From Bryobacterales bacterium (GTDB lineage: Bacteria; Acidobacteriota; Terriglobia; Bryobacterales; Bryobacteraceae), in the NCBI GenBank assembly GCA_026129915.1, contig JAHCHD010000007.1, positions 1 to 64,000 on the forward strand: a stretch of DNA of 64,000 bases, in the 5' to 3' direction. Below, piece by piece: positions 53,681-62,858 of this stretch. Within the stretch, counting starts at the first letter, position 1; each line of letters starts with the position of its first letter. Both the position numbers and the translations under genes were made by a program. A model generated the notes under the pieces. The model searched no databases and was not told the DNA's origin. It saw only the letters and a list, made by a program, of their open reading frames with translations.

Positions 53681-56600
53681 GTGATGATCGCTTCGCTTTC
53701 CCTCCTCCGTTCCGGCGTGCCTGCTCTGCTGGCCGCCCTTCTTGGCGGAACCCTTGCCTTGCCAGCCCAAACCACCCCGCCCGCCAGTCCCGTGGCTGGT
53801 CATCTGGTGGGCACCATCCTCGGGCAGCCGGAAACCCGCGGGCTGTCGGATTTCCGTACGGATGCGGACCTCCTCGAAGTGACTGACTTCGCCTTCCTGC
53901 CAAACGGCGAAATGCTGGTGAGCGACGCCATCCAGAACCGGGTGTTTCTTGTGGGGCCGGACGGCATTCTGCGCCTCTTTGCGGGAACCGGCAGCGCGAT
54001 CACTAGTGGCGACGGCGGCCTTGCCACCGCCGCTGGCGTGCAGCGACCCGCGCACCTGGCCGTGACGGGCAACGGCGACGTCTTCATCGCCACTGACCGG
54101 ACAGACCGAAGCATCATTCGCAAAGTCGCCCCGGACGGTGTCATCCAAGTCTTCGCGGGCGATGGCGGCGCCGAGTGCCCGGTACTCGGCGCAACCGCTG
54201 CTTCCGCTCCCATCGGGCGCGTTACCGCGATGGCTGCTTCCGGTGATGGCACGCTCTACTTCTTTTCCAGCGGCTGTCAGCGCGTTTTTAGCGTAGGCGC
54301 GGATGGCCTCATCGGACTCGCCGGGGTGCCTGCCGGGTCCACCCCACCCGCGCAGCAACCAGGCGTTTACCCTGGAGTTTCGGCAGCCAATGTTGGGTTC
54401 AGCTCCGTGGACGCGCTCGCTGTTGATGTTGCCGGCAACGTCAACGTCGCTGCTAGCTTTACTCCTACTATCGTGCGCATCACAACCAGCGGTGTGGCGA
54501 TTAATGTGAGTGCGGCGCCTGGCACCGGCGTGCGCCAGGGTGCTCTGCAGAATGTGGAATTGGTGCGGAGACTCTCGCTGGCCGCATTTCCCCAGGGCGG
54601 CCTTGCCATTGTCCAAACAGACACCGCAACACTCGGTCGCGCTGAGTTGGGAGTGGCCTCCGCGACGGACGACTATTCCATCGTCTTTGCCCAGGATGGC
54701 CACGACAACAAGCCGCAGCCCTCGTTCCAGGGATTCCGCATCAACCCGGATCGGGTCCGCGTGTCGCCTTTGGGCGGCGCCTTCATCCGCGATTCCTTCA
54801 GCCAGAGTGTCTTTCAAGTAAGCCCATCCGGCGCACTCACCCACTACTTGCGCGCGTTCCGCCGTGCCGAACGCACCATCCTTGAAGGCGATCCTCCGCT
54901 GCTGCGTACCAACAGCATTACCAACCTGGTGACCGATGCTGACGGCAACGTTTACTTCGGTGATCCCGTGCTGCACCGCATCTACAGGCTGGGTGCGGAT
55001 GGCATCCTCACCCGCATCGCTGGAAGCGGCGTCACCGGGGCCCTCGGTGACGGCGGCCCTGCCCTCAATGCCACGCTCTTCCTTGGGTCGCGAATCGCCA
55101 TCGACAGCCAGAAGCGCCTCTATTTCCTTACCAACGACAGCCAGCGGCTCCGCCGGTTCACTATCGGCGGCAACATTGAGACCATCCTTGGCGGCGGCCA
55201 GAACTTCCAATTGGGCGAAGGCAATAACGCCAACGACGCTATATTGCAGTCACCAGTAGTCTGGGCGGTTTCCCCCAACGGAGAGGTCTACTTTCATCAG
55301 CAGACTCTTAGCATTCACCGCATTTGGAAAGTTACCGCTGACGGCAAGCTGGCTCGCTTTGCGGGCGGTGGCAGTAGCCCATTGGGAACCCCTCTCAGTG
55401 GCCTGGTGGCGTTGGATGCGCTCCTTGGGGCTCGTCCGAGCTTCATTGAGGTTGACTCCGCGGGCACGGTGTTTTTCCAGCTTCAGATCGCTTCTGGCAT
55501 TTACCGCGTAGACGACCAGGGAATTATCCGTACTGTAGTTGGCGAAACCGGTAACTCAACAACAACGACTGACGGTGCGCCCACTCTCACCGCGCCCCAG
55601 TTCATCAACCCGCCGCTCTCGTCCCCGGCGCCCGGCACTCTCTATGCACTGGTGGGTTTCCCTGGTGCCCTCGCTGAGTACGTGGCTGACGCCAATATTC
55701 GCGTGCTCCGCCGCTCAGATACCGGCACGCCTCGTAACGATGGTGGCTTTCTGGGCGACGACATGCTGGTGCAGCAGCGCAGCCTCGCTCCTATGCCCGG
55801 GGGTGGCCTTGTATGGAGCGAGTGGGGCAACAACCTGGTCACCATCCGCCGCAGTTTCCCGGTTCCCCAGGGTTGCACCTATACAGTGAATGCAACCGAA
55901 CTCCCGGTCTCCGGAACCAACTCACTATCGAACATCAACCTCACCACAGGTGCAGACTGCCCCTGGACCGTCGGTACTTCGGCTAACTGGCTGAAGATCC
56001 TCACCCGCCGCACAGGCAAAGGCGGCACCACCGTGCAACTGAATGCCCTAGCCAACCCATCCCCCACCCCGCGTTCCGGCTTGGTCCGAATTGCAGGCAA
56101 GGAAGTGGTGGTGAACCAGGCTGCCAGCACGAGGACTGACATCTTCTTTGTATCGCCTTCCGCGGCGACGGTGCCGTCCGCGGGAGGTTCCGTGACGGTA
56201 TCTATCGTGGCTTCACCGCAGCAGAGCTGGCAGATCTCGTTGCCGTCGTCCCCTGTTGGCTTTGAGGGATCGGCCGCTGGCAATGGCAGCGCGCAATTCA
56301 CCGTCACCATTCCGACGCTGCCCGCGGGCACGGTCAGCCGCACGCTGACTGTAGGCGTGAATGCCGCCGCTGTCGCCATCACTCAGACAACTTCTGCGAC
56401 GCCTGTACTGTTTACCCTTTCGGCCAACATTCCGGGGATGACCGCGCTGGTTGACCTGGTTCCGCGGACGCTGCCCTTCCAGGCTCAGTGGATTCCTGGC
56501 TCCACGCACTTGGTAAGCGTTAGTCCGATTGCTGAAGCGAATGCCAACACCCGCATCCAGTTTCGCGGCTGGCCGGATGGCGCTACCGATCTGGGGCGCA

Positions 56601-58069
56601 TTCTCCTCGCCCCGACGGCAGCGTCCACGGTAAACCTGGCCTTCCGCCGCTTGCACCGGTTGAGCACCATTACCAACCTTGGGTCCCTGCCGAATGCCCC
56701 GTGGCTTGCCTTCAGCAACGCGGGTGAGCCTATGCCCGCCGAGTTTCCAAGTCCGCCGGCTTTGGACGGCACCCGGTATGAGTGGTTTCCAGAAGGCGGA
56801 ACAGTGCAGGTGTTCGCGCCCAATCGCGACGGACTGCGCTTCGCCAATTTCACAGGTGCTGTTTCTTCCAGTGACAACCCGGTGACCGTCACCATGGACC
56901 AGCCCCGGCAACTGCTGGCGAGCTACACCCAGGGGAACACTCTGCTTCGCGACCTGCAGATTGGAGGCGCTGCCGTCTGGCGATTCCCTGATGATTCGCG
57001 CGTGGCCAACCCTGCCCAGATTTCCGTCAGCTTCACGAACGGTGCCTCCACCGCTCCCAGCCGCTTTGTTTCCTACCAGAACCCAGGGGGCACCGTTGAC
57101 TGGCTGCAGATCCGCGCCAGCGGCGGTCAACCGCCCTACACCCTTGAGCTGGGGCTGGATCCCGCGCGCGCGGCGGGCGACCCTTCCATTGCTGCGGTGG
57201 TCTACTTCCACCGGCCGGATGCCGACACCGTGAGTACCACCGCCCGTTACTCCCTGCTCGATCCTGTCACCGGCGATGACCCCAGGATTACTGCGATCAC
57301 TGATGCGGGCGGCTTCCGGCAGGCAGTCCTGGATCTGGGTTACCTGCAGACCTCATTGGTGGCGGCGCCAGGGATGATCCTTACGCTTTTTGGCGAGAAT
57401 CTGGCGGCAGAATCGGGCTCCGCCAGCGCGGTGCCACTGCCATTGAACTTGGCCGGGACCTCAGTGGAACGCTGGCGTTTCCAGGAACAGGATTGGGTGC
57501 CCGTTCCGCTGTTCTATGTGTCACCGGGCCAGATCAATTTCCAACTGCCGCCCGATCTCAGCGTGCTTGAGAACCAGGAAGAGGAAATCCGCCTCCGAGT
57601 ACGGCGCGGCGCAACCATGTCGGTCAACGAAACCCGCGTGATGCTGCGCAACCGGTCGGTGTCGTTGTTCAGCGCGAATTCCTCTGGCGCGGGAGCCCCT
57701 GCGGGCTTCGCCGTCCGGGTGCGTGCCAGTGGCGAGCAGGAGCGCAGCAACCTCTTCCTTTGCGGGAACGGGCAGTGCACTCCCAACGCAGCGCCCATGG
57801 GCGGCACGGGAGACGAACTGTTCCTGGAACTCTTTGGTACGGGCTTCCGCAACCGCGGCGCTGCCACCCAGATGAAGGCTTTCGTGGGGACCGCCGAAGC
57901 GGAGATCTCTTTCGCCGGCCCGCATCCCACATTTGTGGGGCTTGACCAAGTGAACGTGAAGGTGCCCCGCGACACCCCGCGCGGCCAGGATATTGACCTT
58001 TACATCTGGGTGCGCAACGGAACCGCCCCCTGGATTGCCTCCAACCGGCTAACGGTTCGCTTCCAATAG
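53681..58069 (+). CDS. Giant secreted NHL-propeller / BACON / TIGR03437 protein
   Basis: 1462 residues. A signal peptide (PALLAALLGGTLALPAQ) precedes NHL-type propeller repeats over about residues 40-720, with recurring units such as DGILRLFAGTGSAITSGDGG, DGVIQVFAGDGG and DGILTRIAGSGVTGALGDGG. Two BACON-like beta domains follow, the first from about 731 (CTYTVNATELPVSG, ADCPWTVGTSANW), the second from about 820 (FFVSPSAATVPSAGGSVTV). After a long middle region the C-terminus (about 1204-1462) has GMILTLFGENLA, VSPGQINFQLP, LFLELFGTGFRNRG, GLDQVNVKVP, the TIGR03437 pattern. It is extracellular, perhaps surface-anchored, and may bind glycans. No catalytic site was found. Confidence 0.87.
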   Translation: MMIASLSLLRSGVPALLAALLGGTLALPAQTTPPASPVAGHLVGTILGQPETRGLSDFRTDADLLEVTDFAFLPNGEMLVSDAIQNRVFLVGPDGILRLFAGTGSAITSGDGGLATAAGVQRPAHLAVTGNGDVFIATDRTDRSIIRKVAPDGVIQVFAGDGGAECPVLGATAASAPIGRVTAMAASGDGTLYFFSSGCQRVFSVGADGLIGLAGVPAGSTPPAQQPGVYPGVSAANVGFSSVDALAVDVAGNVNVAASFTPTIVRITTSGVAINVSAAPGTGVRQGALQNVELVRRLSLAAFPQGGLAIVQTDTATLGRAELGVASATDDYSIVFAQDGHDNKPQPSFQGFRINPDRVRVSPLGGAFIRDSFSQSVFQVSPSGALTHYLRAFRRAERTILEGDPPLLRTNSITNLVTDADGNVYFGDPVLHRIYRLGADGILTRIAGSGVTGALGDGGPALNATLFLGSRIAIDSQKRLYFLTNDSQRLRRFTIGGNIETILGGGQNFQLGEGNNANDAILQSPVVWAVSPNGEVYFHQQTLSIHRIWKVTADGKLARFAGGGSSPLGTPLSGLVALDALLGARPSFIEVDSAGTVFFQLQIASGIYRVDDQGIIRTVVGETGNSTTTTDGAPTLTAPQFINPPLSSPAPGTLYALVGFPGALAEYVADANIRVLRRSDTGTPRNDGGFLGDDMLVQQRSLAPMPGGGLVWSEWGNNLVTIRRSFPVPQGCTYTVNATELPVSGTNSLSNINLTTGADCPWTVGTSANWLKILTRRTGKGGTTVQLNALANPSPTPRSGLVRIAGKEVVVNQAASTRTDIFFVSPSAATVPSAGGSVTVSIVASPQQSWQISLPSSPVGFEGSAAGNGSAQFTVTIPTLPAGTVSRTLTVGVNAAAVAITQTTSATPVLFTLSANIPGMTALVDLVPRTLPFQAQWIPGSTHLVSVSPIAEANANTRIQFRGWPDGATDLGRILLAPTAASTVNLAFRRLHRLSTITNLGSLPNAPWLAFSNAGEPMPAEFPSPPALDGTRYEWFPEGGTVQVFAPNRDGLRFANFTGAVSSSDNPVTVTMDQPRQLLASYTQGNTLLRDLQIGGAAVWRFPDDSRVANPAQISVSFTNGASTAPSRFVSYQNPGGTVDWLQIRASGGQPPYTLELGLDPARAAGDPSIAAVVYFHRPDADTVSTTARYSLLDPVTGDDPRITAITDAGGFRQAVLDLGYLQTSLVAAPGMILTLFGENLAAESGSASAVPLPLNLAGTSVERWRFQEQDWVPVPLFYVSPGQINFQLPPDLSVLENQEEEIRLRVRRGATMSVNETRVMLRNRSVSLFSANSSGAGAPAGFAVRVRASGEQERSNLFLCGNGQCTPNAAPMGGTGDELFLELFGTGFRNRGAATQMKAFVGTAEAEISFAGPHPTFVGLDQVNVKVPRDTPRGQDIDLYIWVRNGTAPWIASNRLTVRFQ

Positions 58070-58107
58070 GCTCGACAGCGCCGGACACGAACGTGGCGCG
58101 GGCGTTG

Positions 58108-58614
58108 CTACTCTACCCTGCAGAGTGGCGCACCCGCCGCCACCACATCGCCTTCCTTTACGGCCAAGCCGCGCACTACACCCGCGCCCGGCGCTCCAAT
58201 TTCGTTCTGCATCTTCATTGCTTCCAGCACCAGCAGGCCCTGGCCTTCGGCCACCACATCGCCTTCCGCCACCAGAACTTTCACCACACGCCCGGGCATC
58301 TTGCTGAGCACCTTTGCGGGACCTCTTCCGCCACCCGCGCCGCCGGCATTGGCTCTCTCCGTGGATTCCAGCTTTACCCGCCATTTACCCACCTGCGCAA
58401 AGTCGCCGTAGTGCGCATGCTCCATCCGCACGTCGTAGCTGCGGCCCTCCACCAGCACGCTATAGATGCCGGGTTCCACCTCCACCACGTCCGCGCGGCG
58501 CAGCGGGTTTTCGGGCGAATCACCTTCGCGCCGTGTACGAAACTCCACCGCCCCACCTTCCTCGCGCCAGCTAACCTCCATCGGCTGGCCATTAATCTGT
58601 CGTTGAGCCTTCAT
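58108..58614 (-). CDS. Biotin carboxyl carrier-type protein (biotin/lipoyl domain)
   Basis: 168 residues from MKAQRQINGQPMEVSW. An N-terminal beta-rich part (GAVEFRTRREGD, GIYSVLVEGRSYDVRME) resembles the BT domain region of acyl-CoA carboxylase alpha subunits. A Gly-rich linker (NAGGAGGGRGPAKV) leads to the biotinyl domain with the acceptor Lys near 133 in LEAMKMQNEI and a GDVVAAGAPL turn. The ATG overlaps the accC stop (ATGA), so the two are coupled. Together they equal the alpha subunit of acetyl/propionyl-CoA-type carboxylases, split into two genes. The carboxyltransferase gene is not in the window. Confidence 0.92.
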   Translation of the reverse strand: MKAQRQINGQPMEVSWREEGGAVEFRTRREGDSPENPLRRADVVEVEPGIYSVLVEGRSYDVRMEHAHYGDFAQVGKWRVKLESTERANAGGAGGGRGPAKVLSKMPGRVVKVLVAEGDVVAEGQGLLVLEAMKMQNEIGAPGAGVVRGLAVKEGDVVAAGAPLCRVE

Positions 58615-60110
58615 CGGAAGCTCCTTTCCCGTCCGAGCTGGCGCCACAACGACTGGGTATTCTTCATAGAGCCTCGCGGTGCGCCGTTGCCCCGTGCCGC
58701 GTCCAGCGCGCAAACGAGCGCGGCTACCTCCTCCACTTCCGGAGCAACTTCCGGAGTCGCCCGCCGCGCAAAGTAGTCCGCCAGAAAGCCCGTATGCAGT
58801 CGCCCGGCGGCGAACTCCTCGTCCTGCAGGATGTGATGGAAGAAGCCGATGGTGGTCTTCACGCCATCCACAGAGTATTCCTCCAGCGCGCTCCGCATGC
58901 GAGCAATCGCCAGGTCGCGCGTGGCTGCGTGAACGCTCAGCTTCGCGATCAGTGGATCGTATTCCATCGGGATCGTCCATCCCAGGTACACACCCGAATC
59001 CACGCGCACCCCCGGCCCCGCCGGGCGCTCCAGCCGCGTGATCCGGCCGGGGGAAGGGAAGAACTGGTTTTCCGGGTCCTCCGCGTAGATGCGGCATTCC
59101 AGCGCTGACCCCTGCCAGCGCACGTCCTCCTGCCGTAGCGCCAGTCGCCCGCCCGCCGCAATCCGTAATTGCTCATGCACCAGGTCGAGCCCGGTCACCC
59201 ATTCCGTCACCGGGTGCTCCACTTGCAGCCGGGTGTTCATTTCCAGGAAGTAGAAGTTTCGCTGGTCGTCCACCAGAAACTCCACCGTGCCGGCGTTGTA
59301 GTAGCCTGCCGCGCTCGCCGCGCGCAATGCCGCCTGCCCCATTTGCTCGCGCAACTCAGGATACTCGCGCATCAGCGGAGAGGGGCATTCCTCAATCACC
59401 TTCTGGTGCCGTCGCTGCAGGGAACACTCGCGCTCTCCCAGGTGGATCAGGTTCCCATGCTGGTCGCCCAGCACCTGAATCTCAATATGACGAGGCCTGC
59501 CAACCGCCTTCTCGATATACACCCGCGCATCGTGGAAGGCGCGCTCCGCTTCGCCCGCCGCATCTCGCAGCGCGGCCTCCATCTCCTCTTCCGCTTGCAC
59601 CAGGCGCATGCCTTTGCCGCCGCCGCCCGCGGCCGCCTTCAGCAAAACGGGGTAGCCTACCTCCTGCGCAACGGCCAATGCTTCGGCGAGCGAAGTTACC
59701 GCACCGGCCGCGCCGGGCACGGTGGGCACACCCGCCTCCCGCGCCAGCGCCCGCGCCGCCGTCTTCGAACCCATGCCGCGAATTGACGCCGCGGAGGGGC
59801 CAATAAACACCAGTCCCGCATCGGTGCATGCTTGCGCGAAGGCCGCGTTCTCGCTCAGGAAGCCGTAGCCCGGGTGCACCGCTTCCGCGTTCGTCCGTTT
59901 CGCCGCTTCGAGAATCCGGGAGATGTTCAGGTACGACTCGCGCGAGTCCGCCGGGCCAATTGCGATGGCCTCATCCGCCATCCGCACATGCAGCGCAGCC
60001 CGGTCCACTTCCGAGTAAACCGCCACCGACGCGATGCCCAGTTCCTTCAGGGCGCGGATCACCCGTACCGCAATCTCGCCCCGGTTTGCCACCAGCACCT
60101 TACGAAACAT
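58611..60110 (-). CDS. accC: Biotin carboxylase subunit
   Basis: 499 residues. The N-terminal domain starts MFRKVLVANRGEIAVRVIRALKEL in pieces; EAVHPGYGFLSENAAFA and GSKTAARALA lead to the ATP-grasp domain with the Gly-rich loop AAAGGGGKGMR, IEIQVLGDQHGN, ECSLQRRHQKVIEE, FLEMNTRLQVEHPVTE with catalytic residues, and ALECRIYAEDP. A C-terminal extension (about 450-499) after the usual end is Ala-rich. It carboxylates biotin with ATP and bicarbonate. The next gene encodes the carrier, so this pair likely feeds an acyl-CoA carboxyltransferase, for example propionyl- or methylcrotonyl-CoA. Confidence 0.94.
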   Translation of the reverse strand: MFRKVLVANRGEIAVRVIRALKELGIASVAVYSEVDRAALHVRMADEAIAIGPADSRESYLNISRILEAAKRTNAEAVHPGYGFLSENAAFAQACTDAGLVFIGPSAASIRGMGSKTAARALAREAGVPTVPGAAGAVTSLAEALAVAQEVGYPVLLKAAAGGGGKGMRLVQAEEEMEAALRDAAGEAERAFHDARVYIEKAVGRPRHIEIQVLGDQHGNLIHLGERECSLQRRHQKVIEECPSPLMREYPELREQMGQAALRAASAAGYYNAGTVEFLVDDQRNFYFLEMNTRLQVEHPVTEWVTGLDLVHEQLRIAAGGRLALRQEDVRWQGSALECRIYAEDPENQFFPSPGRITRLERPAGPGVRVDSGVYLGWTIPMEYDPLIAKLSVHAATRDLAIARMRSALEEYSVDGVKTTIGFFHHILQDEEFAAGRLHTGFLADYFARRATPEVAPEVEEVAALVCALDAARGNGAPRGSMKNTQSLWRQLGRERSFR

Positions 60111-60348
60111 CGCCTAGGATTGTAGCAGCCCCGTCCGGCCGAGGCGCCGGTCGCATGATGCCGAGCCTGGTACACGCCCAAAGCAACACCGGTGATGGCC
60201 AGCCCGATGACGGAATTCGCACGGGCATCGGGACCCCAACGTGGGGACTATACTGAGAGTTTCCTGCCGCCCCCCAGTCCGGGTGAATGGTCTACTGTCA
60301 ATGCGCTTTCCGTCCGGGCCGGCAGGTATCTGAAGGAGGAGTTCCGCC

Positions 60349-61749
60349 ATGACATCCAGCAGTTTCACCCTGCGCCGCGAGCAGAGCCCGCACACCAACG
60401 TTATCGGTGCTGGCCGCTGTCTGGCCTTCCTTCGTGCGATGCTTCCGTTCGCTCTCCTCTGCTTGCTTGCTCTGCCGCTTATCGCCCAGGACCGCATCGG
60501 CGCCGTGCAAGTTCGCGTCTCGACTGACCGCTCCGATTGGCGCTATGAACCTGGCCAGCCCGTCCGCTTTCGCATCGTCGCCGTCCAGGACGGCCACGCG
60601 CTCAGCGGCGTCAAGGTGAGCTACAGAATCGGACCGGAGATGCTGCCGCCGCGCGTGGAACAAACCGGGACGCTCACTGCTGACGGCCTTAGCGTCGAGG
60701 GCGGCACCATGAACGAACCGGGCTTTCTCCGGTGCATCGCAACCGTGGAGTTGAACGGCAAGACCTACCGCGGACTCGCCACCGCCGCGTTCCGGCCCGA
60801 AGCCATCCAGCCCACGCAGCAGGATCCTGCCGACTTCGAAGCATTCTGGGCCGCCGGCAAAGCAGCTCTCGCTGAACTGCCCATCGACGCCAAGATTACC
60901 CCGCTGCCCGAACATGGCAATGCCCTGGCTGACTGCTATCACGTGAATCTGCAGAACGTTGGCATGGGAACTGCCCCCTCGCGATTCTATGGCGTTTTGT
61001 GCGAGCCGAAGGCGCCAGGCAAGTACCCGGCGCTCCTCAGCGTTCCTGGCGCGGGGGTTCGTCCTTATGCTGGTCTTGCCGAAATGGCGGGTCGCGGCGT
61101 GATCACCTTGCAGGTTGGGATTCACGGCATTCCCGTCACCATGGAGCCAGCGGTCTACAACTCCCTCGGCGCCGGCGCACTGACAAACTACAACACCTTC
61201 GGCCTCGACCACCGCGACCGCTACTACTACCGCCGCGTCTATCTCGGATGCGTCCGCGCGAACGACTTCCTCACTACGCATCCGAAATGGGATGGTGCAA
61301 ACCTTGCGGTCACGGGAGGTAGCCAGGGCGGGGCGCTCGCCATCATTACCGCCTCACTGGACCCGCGTGTCGGTGGCCTGGCCGCCTACTACCCGGCGCT
61401 CTCCGACGTCACGGGGTATCTGCACAATCGCGCGGGTGGCTGGCCGCACATGTTCCGCGCCACGGATGGCCTGATGGAGCACCGTTCGCCAGAGAAGATC
61501 AAGACCTCGCAATACTACGACGTAGTGAACTTCGCCCGGCGCGTGAGAGTGCCTGGCCTCTATACCTGGGGCTTCAACGACGAAACCTGCCCCCCTACCT
61601 CCATGTATTCGGCCTACAACGTCATCCCAGGGCAGAAGAAGCTGCTGCTAGCCCTGGAGACCGGCCACAATACAGTTCCCGAGCAGGTGGCCGAGGTCCA
61701 GGCGTGGTTGCTCGCATTCCTTAAAGTGCCGCCAGCAGCCGGGAACTGA
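60349..61749 (+). CDS. Acetyl-xylan-esterase (AXE1)-family secreted hydrolase
   Basis: 466 residues; GAAGGAGGAG precedes the ATG at 60349. The hydrophobic stretch MLPFALLCLLALPLIA at 31-46 is the signal peptide, after an unusually long 30-residue basic lead; ATG 60439 is an alternative start. An N-terminal beta domain (IGAVQVRVSTDRSDWRYEP, LSGVKVSYRIG) precedes the alpha/beta hydrolase: PALLSVPGAGVRPY, nucleophile Ser near 324 in TGGSQGGALA, Asp near 409 in GFNDETCPP and His near 438 in TGHNTVPEQV. AXE1 enzymes remove acetyl groups from xylan or cephalosporins. No polysaccharide gene cluster surrounds it. -10-like TATACT lies at 60249. Confidence 0.9.
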   Translation: MTSSSFTLRREQSPHTNVIGAGRCLAFLRAMLPFALLCLLALPLIAQDRIGAVQVRVSTDRSDWRYEPGQPVRFRIVAVQDGHALSGVKVSYRIGPEMLPPRVEQTGTLTADGLSVEGGTMNEPGFLRCIATVELNGKTYRGLATAAFRPEAIQPTQQDPADFEAFWAAGKAALAELPIDAKITPLPEHGNALADCYHVNLQNVGMGTAPSRFYGVLCEPKAPGKYPALLSVPGAGVRPYAGLAEMAGRGVITLQVGIHGIPVTMEPAVYNSLGAGALTNYNTFGLDHRDRYYYRRVYLGCVRANDFLTTHPKWDGANLAVTGGSQGGALAIITASLDPRVGGLAAYYPALSDVTGYLHNRAGGWPHMFRATDGLMEHRSPEKIKTSQYYDVVNFARRVRVPGLYTWGFNDETCPPTSMYSAYNVIPGQKKLLLALETGHNTVPEQVAEVQAWLLAFLKVPPAAGN

Positions 61750-62073
61750 ACCCAGCAAGCGACTTCGCCCAGAGCCCCCGCCTGCAGTGACGTGGACTCC
61801 CCGAATCGAAGAGAAGCCGTCCCGATGGTAACGCGATAGTTCACATCAGACCTCACCAGCCGCTCGCAGGCTTCATTACCTCCTGAACGGGGATCACCTC
61901 TACAGCGGCCGGGCCACCGGTGAGTGAGCAGGAGAGGAGCAAGTGGGCAATGCGTTGCTGGACACGAGCTTGGTGTTTGCCGGATGCGAGGGCGAAGGCC
62001 TTTTCCCTGGCGCTCAGGAATTCCGAAAGGTTTGCGAAGCTACTTTCCGATGTGAATCCAGTCACACTGGGCC
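61750..62073. other. 324-nt region with a doubtful small ORF
   Basis: A leftward frame of 70 codons (61853-62065, GTG start) encodes a polar helical stretch (FANLSEFLSAREKAFALASG, QQRIAHLLLSC) without a ribosome site. It could be a small gene or a remnant, but nothing beyond its length supports it. No clear promoter, RNA or terminator was seen. The AXE1 gene ends at the left edge and the membrane protein gene starts at the right. Confidence 0.4.
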
Positions 62074-62856
62074 ATGCACACCCTCACCTCCATCTCATGG
62101 CACGCTGCGGTTGTCCTTCGCTGGACGGCGCTTGTTGCCGGCACACTTCTGTTCCTGTTCTTTCTCGCGTTCTTCTTCGGAGAGGGTCCCCCAAATCTTG
62201 TGCGGCTTACCACCGCTGAGCGCGTTCAGGTGATTGGGATCACCTCTCTGTTCTCTGGATTGGTGGTTGCCTGGAAATGGCAGGGCCTCGGGGGGCTTAT
62301 CGCGATGAGTGCTTTCGGACTTCTGGTCGCCATCCAACCCTCGCACGGCACCGCATGGGGGCTCTACATTCCAGCCATGGTTGGGCTTATCCATTTGCTT
62401 TGCTGGGCACGCCTGCGGGGCGGGCCTCCTGGAGAACTGGTTCCGTGGCGCTTGCCCCGCTCCCTCTTTATTCTCGTTGGCACCGCACTGGCGGTCTTCG
62501 TTCTGTTATGCGCCAATGAATTGTTCGGACAGCCACCCCTGATGACTCCGGCACTTGCGCCGGGTGGTGAGCTCACGGGCAGATGGACCGGCAATGGGGC
62601 CTCCCCGGTCGAGTTCCTCATCGAATCCGACGGTACCGTAACTGGGGTCATCGGAGAGACCAGCATTTCCGATGGCAAAATAGTTTACGGTCGCAGTTGG
62701 TTCGGGAGAATGATGCAGATGAACTCACCGTATCGGGTGATGGGAAAGCTCGCTGGCAGGACGTTCACTGCGCCGCTTCGTCCGGCCGGAGAAACCCTTG
62801 AGGGTTCGCTGTTTCTGGAAAAAGTCCCAACCCGCATTACGTTGTCCAGGCGGTAG
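62074..62856 (+). CDS. Hypothetical membrane protein with C-terminal beta domain
   Basis: 260 residues. About four membrane segments: VVLRWTALVAGTLLFLFFLAFFF, VIGITSLFSGLVVAW, GLLVAIQPSHGTAWGLYIPAM and SLFILVGTALAVFVLLCANEL. The C-terminal part (about 165-260: ELTGRWTGNGASPVEFLIES, DGTVTGVIGETSISDGKIVYG, LEGSLFLEKVPTRITLSRR) looks like a small lipocalin-like barrel outside the membrane. The following regulator gene starts 3 nt after its stop, so both are very likely cotranscribed. No family recognised. Confidence 0.75.
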   Translation: MHTLTSISWHAAVVLRWTALVAGTLLFLFFLAFFFGEGPPNLVRLTTAERVQVIGITSLFSGLVVAWKWQGLGGLIAMSAFGLLVAIQPSHGTAWGLYIPAMVGLIHLLCWARLRGGPPGELVPWRLPRSLFILVGTALAVFVLLCANELFGQPPLMTPALAPGGELTGRWTGNGASPVEFLIESDGTVTGVIGETSISDGKIVYGRSWFGRMMQMNSPYRVMGKLAGRTFTAPLRPAGETLEGSLFLEKVPTRITLSRR

Positions 62857-62858
62857 CC

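Noticed and set aside
61853-62065. 70-codon leftward ORF as a gene
   Set aside because: GTG start without a ribosome site, no recognisable family and not part of an operon; left as doubtful within the spacer note.
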